Shown here one piece after another: positions 23,373 through 31,624 of a stretch of DNA of 47,628 nt (position 1 is the stretch's first letter; each line of letters starts with the position of its first letter). This DNA is from Rhodospirillaceae bacterium (GTDB lineage Bacteria > Pseudomonadota > Alphaproteobacteria > MPNO01 > UBA2964), in assembly GCA_018660305.1 (NCBI GenBank), contig JABJKO010000200.1, positions 1-47,628 of the forward strand, read 5' to 3'. The notes under the pieces were generated by a model that was not told the origin of the DNA, made no database searches, and saw only the letters and a program-made list of their open reading frames with translations. The position numbers and the translations under genes were made by a program.

Positions 23373-25708
23373 ATCATCTCCACGATACGCATGGGCTCGA
23401 TGGGGCAACGGTCGATGGCGATGCCGAAGGGTGACAGCGCATCCTCGACCGCGGAAATAATCACCGCCGGGACCGGAACCGTCCCCCCCTCGCCGACGCC
23501 CTTTATTCCAAGCGGGTTCTTGGAGCACGCGGTCTCGTCGTAATGGAGCGAGATTGACGGCACGCTGCTTGAGGTGGGCAACAGATACTGATCCAGCGAA
23601 TTGGTCAGCGGCTGACCGGTCTCGTCGTGATGCAGACGCTCAAACAGGGCGTTGCCCATGCCGTGGACGATACCGCCCTGCATCTGACCCTCGACAATCA
23701 TCGGGTTGATCCGCCGCCCGCTATCCTGCACCGCCATATAGCGATGAATGACAACCTCGCCGGTCTCAATATCAACCTCCACCTCGGCGGCCTGGGCGCC
23801 GCTGCAATAGGCGAGGCCATCGGGTATGAAATTCCTGGCCACCTCCATCCCCGGCTCGATGCCGCCGGGTAGCGCGTTGCCGGGGGTTCCCGCCACCGCA
23901 TGAGCCAGCTTTCCCAACGGTACGGCCATGTCGGGCACACCACGCACGCGCACAAAGCCGTCTGCCAGTTCAAGGTCCTCTTCGGCCGCTTCCAGCATAT
24001 GGGCACCGATTTTCAATGCCTTGTCGCGCAATTCGCAGGCCGCGAGATGCACGGAAGTCCCGGCGGTTACCGCCTGGCGGCTGGCGAACGTGCCGAGCCC
24101 GATGGAAACCGCGCCCGTATCACCGGAGACGACATTGACCTTGTCCGCCGTCACCCCAAAGGCTTCGGCGCATATTTGTGCCAGCGACATGCAGATGCCC
24201 TGGCCCTGCTCGGCGGCGCCGGTAGAAACCGTGATTTGGCCCGAAGGCCCGACACGGACAATCGCCGATTCAAACGGCCCCCGTCCGGTGCCCTTGGTGT
24301 AATTGGCGGTGCCGATACCGAGATACCGCCCCTGTTCAAGGGCCGCCGCCTGACGCACGGCAAATCCGTCATGATCAATGTGCTGCAAGATCTGCTCGTA
24401 GGCCCCCACAAAATTACCGCTATCGAAGACGATGTTGGCGCCGTCGCGGCTGGTAAGCGGCGAGGTATAAGGCATTTCCGCGTCGCTGATCAGATTGCGC
24501 CGCCGGACGTCGGTGCGATCAAGGCCGAGTTCGCGCGCTATGCGGTCGAGCAACCGCTCCATGGCGAAGTTGCCCTGCGGATAACCGGCGCCGCGCACGG
24601 CCGACGCGGTGATCTTATTGGTCAGGGCCAGCGTCCATTGGAACCGGTAGCTGGGCAGCCGGTAAGGGCCCGAGACATTGGTCGCGGCATTGTAGGGAAG
24701 ATTCACCGCCACCTGCGAGAACGCCCCCTGATCGTGGATCATTGATCCGCGCACACCGAGCAACCGCCCGTCGTCATCGACGGCCACCTCCATGTCCCAG
24801 AACTGATCCCGCTCATGGGCGGTGGACGAAAAATACTCGCGCCGGTCCTCGATCCATTTCACCGGACGGCCGAGCAGGCGCGCGGCGAGGGCAATCACCG
24901 TGTCTTCGGGATACAGCACAAACTTAGGACCAAAGCCGCCGCCGACCGCCGGTGCAATAACCCGTACCTGGAGATCATCGAGCCCCAGCAATTCGGCGAT
25001 CACGCCCTGCACCCGATGAGGAACCTGGGTCGATGACCAGACCGTAATCCGGTCATCAAGCGCCTCATAGCGCGCCAGCACGCCTCTGCATTCGATGGAA
25101 TGCGCGGCCCCCTTGTGCTGCCAAAGCTTTTCCTGAAACACATGCGTGGCATCGGAAAAGGCGGCATCGATATCGCCGAAATCGACGCTGCGTGTCAGTG
25201 ACAGATTGTTCTCCCGGCTCAGATGAACCGGCGGCGCATCAGGGGCCAGCGCATCCCGGCAATCGGAAACCGACGGCAGAATTTCATAATCAATCTGGAT
25301 CAGCGCCGCCGCGTCTTCCGCCTGATGCCGCGTCTCGGCGATCACCACGGCGATTGCCTCGCCCACATGACAGACCTCCGGTCCCGCCAGAACACCAGGC
25401 GCGCTATGGGACGGCTGGTCGGGATCGGCAGTGGATATGGGCAGCCGGGTGGCCACGAGATAGGGCTTCAGATCATCGAGCGTATGGACCGCCAGAACAC
25501 CGGGCGCCGCCCGTGCCGTATCGCCATCGATCGACTTGATCAGGGCATGGGGATGTGGGCTTCGCGCGAATACCGCCTGTGCCGTCTCCGGCAGGTGGAT
25601 ATCATCGACGAAGCGACCGCGGCCGGTAAGCAGACCAGCATCCTCGGTGCGGTTGACCCGCTGGCCAAAGACTCGGCCCTTTCCAGTTTCCTCGATGGAC
25701 TCTGGCAT
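23348..25708 (-). CDS. xanthine dehydrogenase-family molybdopterin-binding subunit (subtype A, copy 2)
   Basis: A 786-residue molybdenum hydroxylase large subunit closely resembling the copy at 12551. Motifs: hammerhead-domain start GQRVNRTEDAGLLTGRGRFVDD, GGGFGPK near residue 254, VRGAGYPQG near 370 and GIKGVGEGG with the catalytic Glu near 738. The same YPED follows the glycine motif in both subtype-A copies. No FAD or [2Fe-2S] subunit gene is adjacent. It is the last gene of an operon with nitronate monooxygenase and an amidohydrolase, 24 bases after the latter. The likely reaction is hydroxylation of an aldehyde or N-heterocycle carbon; the substrate is unknown. Confidence 0.93.
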   Translation of the reverse strand: MPESIEETGKGRVFGQRVNRTEDAGLLTGRGRFVDDIHLPETAQAVFARSPHPHALIKSIDGDTARAAPGVLAVHTLDDLKPYLVATRLPISTADPDQPSHSAPGVLAGPEVCHVGEAIAVVIAETRHQAEDAAALIQIDYEILPSVSDCRDALAPDAPPVHLSRENNLSLTRSVDFGDIDAAFSDATHVFQEKLWQHKGAAHSIECRGVLARYEALDDRITVWSSTQVPHRVQGVIAELLGLDDLQVRVIAPAVGGGFGPKFVLYPEDTVIALAARLLGRPVKWIEDRREYFSSTAHERDQFWDMEVAVDDDGRLLGVRGSMIHDQGAFSQVAVNLPYNAATNVSGPYRLPSYRFQWTLALTNKITASAVRGAGYPQGNFAMERLLDRIARELGLDRTDVRRRNLISDAEMPYTSPLTSRDGANIVFDSGNFVGAYEQILQHIDHDGFAVRQAAALEQGRYLGIGTANYTKGTGRGPFESAIVRVGPSGQITVSTGAAEQGQGICMSLAQICAEAFGVTADKVNVVSGDTGAVSIGLGTFASRQAVTAGTSVHLAACELRDKALKIGAHMLEAAEEDLELADGFVRVRGVPDMAVPLGKLAHAVAGTPGNALPGGIEPGMEVARNFIPDGLAYCSGAQAAEVEVDIETGEVVIHRYMAVQDSGRRINPMIVEGQMQGGIVHGMGNALFERLHHDETGQPLTNSLDQYLLPTSSSVPSISLHYDETACSKNPLGIKGVGEGGTVPVPAVIISAVEDALSPFGIAIDRCPIEPMRIVEMIQEARRIS

Positions 25709-25732
25709 ATTATTATTGCCTTCCCTACGCCG

Positions 25733-26791
25733 CTAAGCCGCGTCCTGCATGCCAAACAGCTCTGCCGCGTTGATGCTCAGGATCCTGTCGCGATCGGTCT
25801 GCCCAAGGCCCTCCATGGCATCGATGTCCGTGATCGTATGCGGCCAGGTGGCGATGGGGTCGGCATGATCGAAATCAGAGCCGATGATGATTTTGTGATT
25901 GTCGCCCCATTGTTTTGCAATCTCAGGCAGATAGGGCTCATAGGACGCGGCGGAAATATAAAACCGGTCGAAATATTCGCTGGGTTTACGCTCCAGCTTG
26001 ATATTGAATTCCTTGCTGTAGGTCGCATAGGACCGGTGATTGACTTCCATATCGAGCTGGGTCTGAAGGAACGGAACCCAGCCGCATCCGCCCTCGAAAA
26101 AAGCGAATTTGAGCTTGGGGAAACGATCCACCGCGCCGGAGAAAATCAGCCGCGTGATCGCGTGCATATAGGTCATGGGAAAGCCGATCTGGGTCGACAG
26201 GAAGCGGATCGGCTTGAACCGGTCGCCGCCGATCAGCCACGGATGGGCATATTGATCCTCGAAGGCGCGCGCCGCCGGATGAACCAGGATGGGAATGTCA
26301 TATTCCTCGGCCATCTCAAACAACGGCCACATGGGTTCTTCGTCCAGATCGCAGTCGCCATAGCCGCCGGTCAGCTTGACCGCCCGGATATTGAGCTCTT
26401 CGGCGCATCGGCGGAGTTCTTTCACGGCGCCATCCATGTCGGGCAGATACAGCCAGCAGACCGGAATAAAACGGTCCTCGCCGTCAAGCGCTTCGGCGGC
26501 GTAATCATTGAAAGCACATTGCATCTGGTTGCCGAGATCATCGCCGAGTTCGTAAAGGAACGGCCGGTTGTCGGGAATCATGACCTGGATATCAAACCCT
26601 TCCTTGTCCATCGACGCCTTGCGCTTATCTAGTTCCCAGCGGCTGGTGGGGAACCGGTGGATCAATTTTCCGTCGCGATAAAAGGCGACGCGGTCATTGT
26701 CCTCGCGTTCGATATACCCCTTGTCCGGATGGTTCACACGGTCGAGAAAATCAACCGGCCAATAGTGCGTATCGCAATCGATGGTTTTCAT
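25733..26791 (-). CDS. amidohydrolase family protein (ACMSD/decarboxylase-like)
   Basis: A 352-residue metal-dependent (beta/alpha)8 barrel of the amidohydrolase-2 family, which includes ACMSD and gamma-resorcylate decarboxylase. The metal ligands visible are the D-x-H of IDCDTHYWP at the N-terminus, His in PILVHPAAR, His in MTYMHAITR and the late Asp in IIGSDFDHAD. The FFEGGCGWVPF block is typical of the decarboxylase-like branch. Most members decarboxylate or hydrolyse aromatic or semialdehyde carboxylates using Zn or Mn. It lies between nitronate monooxygenase and a molybdenum hydroxylase in one apparent operon. Decarboxylation of an aromatic acid is the best guess. Confidence 0.92.
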   Translation of the reverse strand: MKTIDCDTHYWPVDFLDRVNHPDKGYIEREDNDRVAFYRDGKLIHRFPTSRWELDKRKASMDKEGFDIQVMIPDNRPFLYELGDDLGNQMQCAFNDYAAEALDGEDRFIPVCWLYLPDMDGAVKELRRCAEELNIRAVKLTGGYGDCDLDEEPMWPLFEMAEEYDIPILVHPAARAFEDQYAHPWLIGGDRFKPIRFLSTQIGFPMTYMHAITRLIFSGAVDRFPKLKFAFFEGGCGWVPFLQTQLDMEVNHRSYATYSKEFNIKLERKPSEYFDRFYISAASYEPYLPEIAKQWGDNHKIIIGSDFDHADPIATWPHTITDIDAMEGLGQTDRDRILSINAAELFGMQDAA

Positions 26792-26851
26792 GGTGCCCCC
26801 CTGGCAGCAATTATCCCTGTAACCACCGGTCGGGTAGCGCCGTCTGTGGGC

Positions 26852-27826
26852 CTATCCCAGTAATCCCGGCAATCTATTGGACAATATATTCTCTGCTTCT
26901 TCCACCATGCGGCTGATTATTTCTCCCGCCGGCATAATTTCGGTGATAAGGCCCGCATCCTGACCCATGGAAAGAGGTGCTTCCTCGATATCCCCCTGGC
27001 GGCGTGCCTCCTGTAGTTTGGCCAGCGCTTCACTTTGATGCTGGCGCAACTCCCACTCGCGGCCGGCCCACCGTCTGATGAATCGGTTACGCCGCGCACG
27101 CGACATGCCACCGGGCCATACTATCGCTTGAGCGATATCGGGAATTTCGGTCAGCACGGTATCATGGCCATCGCTATCGACGATGGCCTGCTTGAAATTG
27201 GGATGCAGTGGCGATTCGTCACTAGCCAGAAATCGCGTCCCGAGAAGCACACCTTCGGCTCCCAGGGACAAGGAAGCGGCCAGTCCACGCCCGTCGGCGA
27301 TCCCACCTGCGGCAAGAACCGGGATTGGAGCCACCGCGTCAACGACCATCGGGACAAGAGCAAGTGTCCCAACCCAATGAACATGCCCACCACCGTCGGT
27401 CCCCTGTGCAATAATCACATCTGCGCCAGCCTCCGCGCCTCTGACAGCGTCTTCGACACTGCCCACCATGTAGGTGACCTTGGCTCCGATTTGGTGGGCC
27501 CGATCGAAATAGTGTTTTAAATCATGCTCCGGCCGGGACCACGCAAAGGCCATCACCGACGGCCCTTCATCGAGCGCTGTCTGGAAGCAGGCCTCGTCAA
27601 AATCGAACAGAAGAAAATTGAGGGCAAAAGGCTTGTTTGTCCCCTGACGAATTTCCGCCGTGGCCGACTTGATCTGGTCGATGGTCAGGCGATGACACCC
27701 CATGGCGCCGAGACCGCCCCCTTGCGAAACCGCACTAACCAGGGGCGGGGAAAATATGGACCCCATGCCGCCAATGGCGACTGGATGCTCAATATTCAGC
27801 AGCTCACAGACACGCGTTTTGATCAT
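26852..27826 (-). CDS. nitronate monooxygenase / 2-nitropropane dioxygenase-like flavoprotein
   Basis: A 324-residue TIM-barrel FMN protein. The N-terminal LNIEHPVAIGGMGSIFSPPLVSAVSQGGGLGAMG, the FMN-phosphate region PVLAAGGIADGRGLAASLSLGAEGVLLGTRFLAS and the catalytic-His loop GTDGGGHVHW are diagnostic. Class I enzymes have GxEAGGHxG in this loop, and the Asp-Gly replacement plus the extra His is a deviation. The family oxidises alkyl nitronates (including propionate-3-nitronate), but relatives include quinone reductases and enoyl reductases. A nitronate role would agree with nitrogen-rich substrates nearby. It heads the operon with the amidohydrolase and the second molybdenum hydroxylase. 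Confidence 0.92.
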   Translation of the reverse strand: MIKTRVCELLNIEHPVAIGGMGSIFSPPLVSAVSQGGGLGAMGCHRLTIDQIKSATAEIRQGTNKPFALNFLLFDFDEACFQTALDEGPSVMAFAWSRPEHDLKHYFDRAHQIGAKVTYMVGSVEDAVRGAEAGADVIIAQGTDGGGHVHWVGTLALVPMVVDAVAPIPVLAAGGIADGRGLAASLSLGAEGVLLGTRFLASDESPLHPNFKQAIVDSDGHDTVLTEIPDIAQAIVWPGGMSRARRNRFIRRWAGREWELRQHQSEALAKLQEARRQGDIEEAPLSMGQDAGLITEIMPAGEIISRMVEEAENILSNRLPGLLG

Positions 27827-27840
27827 TCAGATACCTGTTT

Positions 27841-27872
27841 CAAAAAATAAACCGCGCGGATAAAGAGCGCGG
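27841..27872 (-). terminator. intrinsic terminator or attenuator just before the NMO gene
   Basis: CCGCGC at 27852-27857 pairs with GCGCGG at 27867-27872. On the minus strand the hairpin is followed by a run of eleven bases of which ten are T. It ends only about 15 bases before the nitronate monooxygenase start, an unusual place for a plain terminator. Confidence 0.55.
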
Positions 27873-27940
27873 CAACCAGCAATACATATCATTTGAGAGT
27901 AAGCATCATAGTCCGGGCCGGTCAAACCGGATGCCTCCGG

Positions 27941-27982
27941 CAAAAAGAAAACCGGCGGGCTCCCCCTCGAAGAACCCGCCGG
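27941..27982 (-). terminator. intrinsic terminator of Bug receptor gene 1
   Basis: CCGGCGGG at 27952-27959 pairs perfectly with CCCGCCGG at 27975-27982, and on the minus strand the hairpin is followed by TTTTCTTTTT (27942-27951). It lies 28 bases past the stop of the Bug receptor at 28011. This is the clearest intrinsic terminator in the window. Confidence 0.8.
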
Positions 27983-28010
27983 ATTTGACGCGTTATGACG
28001 CTGGTACGCC

Positions 28011-29054
28011 CTACTGTTTTACCGCCGCAATATAGCGATCAACGATGCGCTTCGGTGTCGCCGCGACGCCGTTGATATAGGTTGCGACTTCCGCGCCCGT
28101 CATGGGGTTCTCGATCGCCATCTTTCGCTTCTTCATGTCGGCAAGATAGGCGGGATCTTTCATGGTCTTGTCGAACGCCGCACGAACCGCGTCGATGCGG
28201 GCCTTCGGAACACCCGGAGGTGCCGCCACTGCCCGCGCCAAAACGCGGGTTACGAGCCCGAGGAGGGCCTTGTCATCCTCACTCTTCGCCAAATCCTTGA
28301 GTAACGGAACGTTGGACGGCATCGCTTGGCCCGGGTAGAGCTGTTTGACGGGCACGGCACCTGACTGAACGATCAGCTGCACTTTATGGGGCGTGGTTTT
28401 GAACCAGGCCGGCCGCATATTGGCCGTCCAGCCCCCTGCCCTACCATCGGATTCACCGTTTTCCATGGCGAGCGTCGATTTCATGATGCCCTTATAGCCG
28501 GTAATGACCTTGAACTTGGTCCCCAGCACTGCGTTCATCAGCATGGGCATGATGTAGGTCTCCGATCCCTTGCCCGATGCACTCAGACGGACGACTTTCT
28601 TTTTGGCGTCTTTCCAGCTCTTGAGCCCGACGTCGGGTCGGACGGTGATGAAGGACTGCATCTGCGTGACATTGCCAACCCATTGGGTCTTGGTGATGTC
28701 GAATTTTACCTTCTTGGGATAGAGGAACGGTTGCGCTTCGACGCCCGGCAGCGGCATCAAAAAATAAGATCCGTCCTTGGCGGCTGCATTGTACATGTAG
28801 TTCATACCAACCATGCCACCACCGCCGCGCTTGAACTGGACGATGATGTTCGGATTGCCCGGTATGTGCTTCGCGATGTGGTTGGCAAGGATGCGCGTAT
28901 AAACCGCGAAACCGCCCGCCGCACCGCCAGTATGGGTGAGGGACACCTGTCGGCCCTTATAGAAATCGGCGACCTCATCGGCCACTGCCGGTGCCACGAG
29001 GCCCGTTGTCATCGTTAACGCCATGGCACCAAAAATTAGTTTTCCTGTTCGCAT
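28011..29054 (-). CDS. Bug/TctC-type tripartite tricarboxylate transporter receptor, copy 1
   Basis: A 347-residue periplasmic binding protein, started at ATG 29054 where GGGAG lies just upstream. The signal peptide MRTGKLIFGAMALTMTTGLVAPAVADE precedes the mature protein. The pattern DFYKGRQVSLTHTGGAAGGFAVYTRILANHIAKHIPGNP is the conserved N-terminal ligand-loop of Bug proteins, followed by GGGGMVGMNYMYNAAAKDGS. These receptors bind mono-, di- or tricarboxylates or aromatic acids. No TctA or TctB membrane genes are nearby. It is 75 bases after a second Bug receptor in the same direction, and a strong terminator follows it. Confidence 0.9.
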   Translation of the reverse strand: MRTGKLIFGAMALTMTTGLVAPAVADEVADFYKGRQVSLTHTGGAAGGFAVYTRILANHIAKHIPGNPNIIVQFKRGGGGMVGMNYMYNAAAKDGSYFLMPLPGVEAQPFLYPKKVKFDITKTQWVGNVTQMQSFITVRPDVGLKSWKDAKKKVVRLSASGKGSETYIMPMLMNAVLGTKFKVITGYKGIMKSTLAMENGESDGRAGGWTANMRPAWFKTTPHKVQLIVQSGAVPVKQLYPGQAMPSNVPLLKDLAKSEDDKALLGLVTRVLARAVAAPPGVPKARIDAVRAAFDKTMKDPAYLADMKKRKMAIENPMTGAEVATYINGVAATPKRIVDRYIAAVKQ

Positions 29055-29129
29055 CAATCTCTCCCTTGTTTTGATCGAAGCGTGACGGCGGCGATGCACA
29101 AACACCGCCGCCACCACATTTTCAACAAT

Positions 29130-30416
29130 CTACTTGCAGTCGATCTTGAGCGCGGTCTGCGCGCCCTTGACCGTAAAGGCACAATTCATGCCGGCCTTGA
29201 GAGCCTTGCGTTTGCCCTTCTTACCAGCCACGAAGATCTTGGTTTTGCGGCCGGAAACGCGGAGCTTGCCGCTGACACTGGCGCCTTTCCACGACACGCG
29301 CCGCCCGCCTCGCTTAACCTTCGTAATCTTGCCCTGGTAGGTCTCGACCGGCACCACCGCCTTGACGACGGTCGTCGTGTCGCGCGAATTTCCGACCTTG
29401 TCGGCGTAAGTCAGCAGTTCCTTCGGCAGGGCATAGATTTCCTTGACCAACTTGTCGACATCCTCGCCCGAGGTCGGTGTGATGGGAAGGCGGCGCTTCT
29501 TGGCGTCTTTCAGGAACACCGGATCGTGCAAGGTTTTCCAGAACGCCGTCCGCAATGCCTTATAGCGGTCATCCGGCACCTTGGGGCCCACCGCGAATGG
29601 CCGCCCATAGACCTGAGGCGCGAGATGAACCTTCAACGCCTGCTTGTCGCGTTCACTCTTGACCAGGTCGGTGATCAGCGGAATTTGCAGCAAATCGGGA
29701 TGCTTCTTCAGCCCGTACTGCAGGGTCAGATTAATTTTGTCATCGCGGAGCCAGGTCGGCGCCGTCGATAAAATCGAGGACCATGACCAGCCGCATCTTC
29801 CATCGAGTTCCTTGCGCTGCATGGCAAGGTTGATATCCGCGCCGCCCGGGTACCCCGTGATCAGCTTGATCCGTGCGCCCAGGAGATTATTCGCGAGCAA
29901 CGTGAAAACATCGATGGAACTGCCGATGCCGACGCCACCCATGGCAGGCGTGCCCGTCAACAGATCGGCGGTGGTTTTGTATTTCGACTGGTGCCAGAAC
30001 ACACACAAGCTGTATTCCGTGTTGGCGCTGCCGAGCCATTTGAACTTGGATCCGTCGAACTTGGCACCCTTGTTTCCCCACAGCGGTTGCGCGATCGCGC
30101 TGCGTCCAATCTGGCCGATTGCCGTCCCGTCCTGAGGGAATACGTTGTAAAGCGCATTGAGAGTCCGCACGCCGCCGGCGCCGGTATATTGCTTGGCAAC
30201 ACCCTTTGGATTGCCGGGAATGTGCCGCACCATATGCCGCATAATCATCCGCGCATAAGCGTCATAACCGCCGCCCGCGGAAAAGCTGATATACATGGTG
30301 ATGATCTTACCCTTGTAGAACGACGCCACATCGGCCTTCGCGCCGCTGGTCACGCCGGCGGCTATTGTTATTGCGGTTGCCGTGGCCGCCAGAGTTCTAA
30401 GAATTCTCGTCCTCAT
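29130..30416 (-). CDS. Bug/TctC-type receptor with basic C-terminal extension, copy 2
   Basis: A 428-residue protein started at ATG 30416, preceded by AGGAGAG. A signal peptide (RILRTLAATATAITIAAGVTSGAKAD) precedes ASFYKGKIITMYISFSAGGGYDAYARMIMRHMVRHIPGNP, the Bug N-terminal signature. The Bug domain ends near residue 345. The remaining 80 or so residues form an Arg/Lys/Gly-rich extension, with repeated short basic blocks and a Cys pair (GMNCAFTV and IDCK at the very end), not usual in the family. It could bind a polyanion, the cell wall or a partner. It has no transport partner nearby. A perfect 14-base tandem repeat lies upstream. Confidence 0.88.
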   Translation of the reverse strand: MRTRILRTLAATATAITIAAGVTSGAKADVASFYKGKIITMYISFSAGGGYDAYARMIMRHMVRHIPGNPKGVAKQYTGAGGVRTLNALYNVFPQDGTAIGQIGRSAIAQPLWGNKGAKFDGSKFKWLGSANTEYSLCVFWHQSKYKTTADLLTGTPAMGGVGIGSSIDVFTLLANNLLGARIKLITGYPGGADINLAMQRKELDGRCGWSWSSILSTAPTWLRDDKINLTLQYGLKKHPDLLQIPLITDLVKSERDKQALKVHLAPQVYGRPFAVGPKVPDDRYKALRTAFWKTLHDPVFLKDAKKRRLPITPTSGEDVDKLVKEIYALPKELLTYADKVGNSRDTTTVVKAVVPVETYQGKITKVKRGGRRVSWKGASVSGKLRVSGRKTKIFVAGKKGKRKALKAGMNCAFTVKGAQTALKIDCK

Positions 30417-30444
30417 AAGCCTCTCCTGTTTTCTGGTCTTTCCC

Positions 30445-30472
30445 AAAGTCACTAATCTAAAGTCACTAATCT
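30445..30472. repeat. perfect 14-bp tandem repeat upstream of Bug receptor 2
   Basis: Two adjacent identical copies, AAAGTCACTAATCT (30445-30458 and 30459-30472), lie 28-56 bases upstream of ATG 30416 on the promoter side. Each contains AGTCACT, a short near-palindrome, so a repeated operator is possible; a simple slippage duplication is the alternative. Confidence 0.6.
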
Positions 30473-30540
30473 ATGAACGCGCCGCAACTCCTTACCGGTT
30501 CTGTTCAATCAATTTTGAGCGTGTATCGCCCGCTCCTATC

Positions 30541-31542
30541 TTACGCGTCGGTCGGGGGCAGAACGATGCCCATATTCCTTTCCTTCGCCTTCTCATACAC
30601 ATAGTGGCAGATGGCGACGTCTTGTGACACCATTCCTATGGTATGGATGAGGATGCGTTCGTCGTCATTTTCGCGCCCGGCCACCCGTTCGGTGACCACG
30701 TCACAGATCTCGCCATGAAGCTGTTCGCGTGAAAACTGCCCGGCATCAAGCATGGCGTTGAATTCCTTGCCCGCCATGTTGCAGACCCAATCGTCGATCA
30801 CCACCTTGTCGAAGGCGGCCCAGCCGGCCGGATCCATCTCGCGCCGCGACAGGGAAATGTAGGTCGCGCCCGGCTTCACCCAGTCTTCATAGGCGATGAT
30901 ATCCGTCGCCGTGGTGCCGCCGATACCGATGTCCGCCGATCGCACCACCTCTTCGATGGTATCCACCGGCTCCACCGGAATACCCAGCTCCTTCGACCAT
31001 TTCTCGGCGAAGGCCGCACGAGTTTCCGGCCGGCGCGAGGTACAGACGATTTTTTCGAAATCATAGAGCGTGCGCAGGCACGCAAGGCAGTTCACCCCCA
31101 TGGTCCCTATCCCCACCAGCCCCAGCACCTTGGGATTTTTCGGTCCCAACCACTTCAACGGCAGAATCGCCGCCGCGGTACTGCGGATGGCGTAGGTCCA
31201 GTGCTCCTCGACGATGGATTTGGCCTGACCGGTCAGGGGATCGGTGAGCAGGATATAGCGTGCACTTTCCAGCTGCCCCACCGTATTGCGCACACCATCG
31301 TCATAGTAATTATACATACGCACGCCGGTGACCGGGGTGTCCTTCAGGAACACACCTTTGACATGCCAGTGATTGTGATAGGGCGCGCCGACATCCAGTT
31401 TCCACGATGACGGCGCCGACCATTCAACACTGCCCGCCGCATGCATGCGGTAGACCTCTTCGCAGACCTGCATGGCATCTTCGACACTGAGAAGGTCGAG
31501 GGTATCCTTGTACGGAATGAATCGCACGCCATCGAGCGCCAT
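30541..31542 (-). CDS. ornithine cyclodeaminase/mu-crystallin family protein
   Basis: A 333-residue NAD(P)-binding protein. The Rossmann motif is LGLVGIGTMG (about residues 140-149) with the family block CTSRRPETRAAFAEKW following. The N-terminal half carries the family's substrate domain with the Arg/Lys-containing segment GVRMYNYYDDGVRNTVGQLE. Members are ornithine cyclodeaminase, alanine dehydrogenase of the mu-crystallin type or imine/ketimine reductases; residues deciding among these cannot be read with confidence. It lies upstream of the two Bug receptors in the same direction, 125 bases away, and is divergent from an M20 hydrolase. Confidence 0.9.
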   Translation of the reverse strand: MALDGVRFIPYKDTLDLLSVEDAMQVCEEVYRMHAAGSVEWSAPSSWKLDVGAPYHNHWHVKGVFLKDTPVTGVRMYNYYDDGVRNTVGQLESARYILLTDPLTGQAKSIVEEHWTYAIRSTAAAILPLKWLGPKNPKVLGLVGIGTMGVNCLACLRTLYDFEKIVCTSRRPETRAAFAEKWSKELGIPVEPVDTIEEVVRSADIGIGGTTATDIIAYEDWVKPGATYISLSRREMDPAGWAAFDKVVIDDWVCNMAGKEFNAMLDAGQFSREQLHGEICDVVTERVAGRENDDERILIHTIGMVSQDVAICHYVYEKAKERNMGIVLPPTDA

Positions 31543-31624
31543 CGTCGTCTCCCTGTTTTTGTTGGGCGCAGCTTAGCGCGTAGCGCCGGTGGACGCCAAG
31601 CGGGATGCGCAATAGGCTTCGTCC

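Noticed and set aside
25223..26632. 469-codon open frame on the plus strand
   Set aside because: It lies antisense to the amidohydrolase and hydroxylase genes, has low-complexity Arg/Gly-rich translation and no family motif; it is a by-product of GC-rich codon use.
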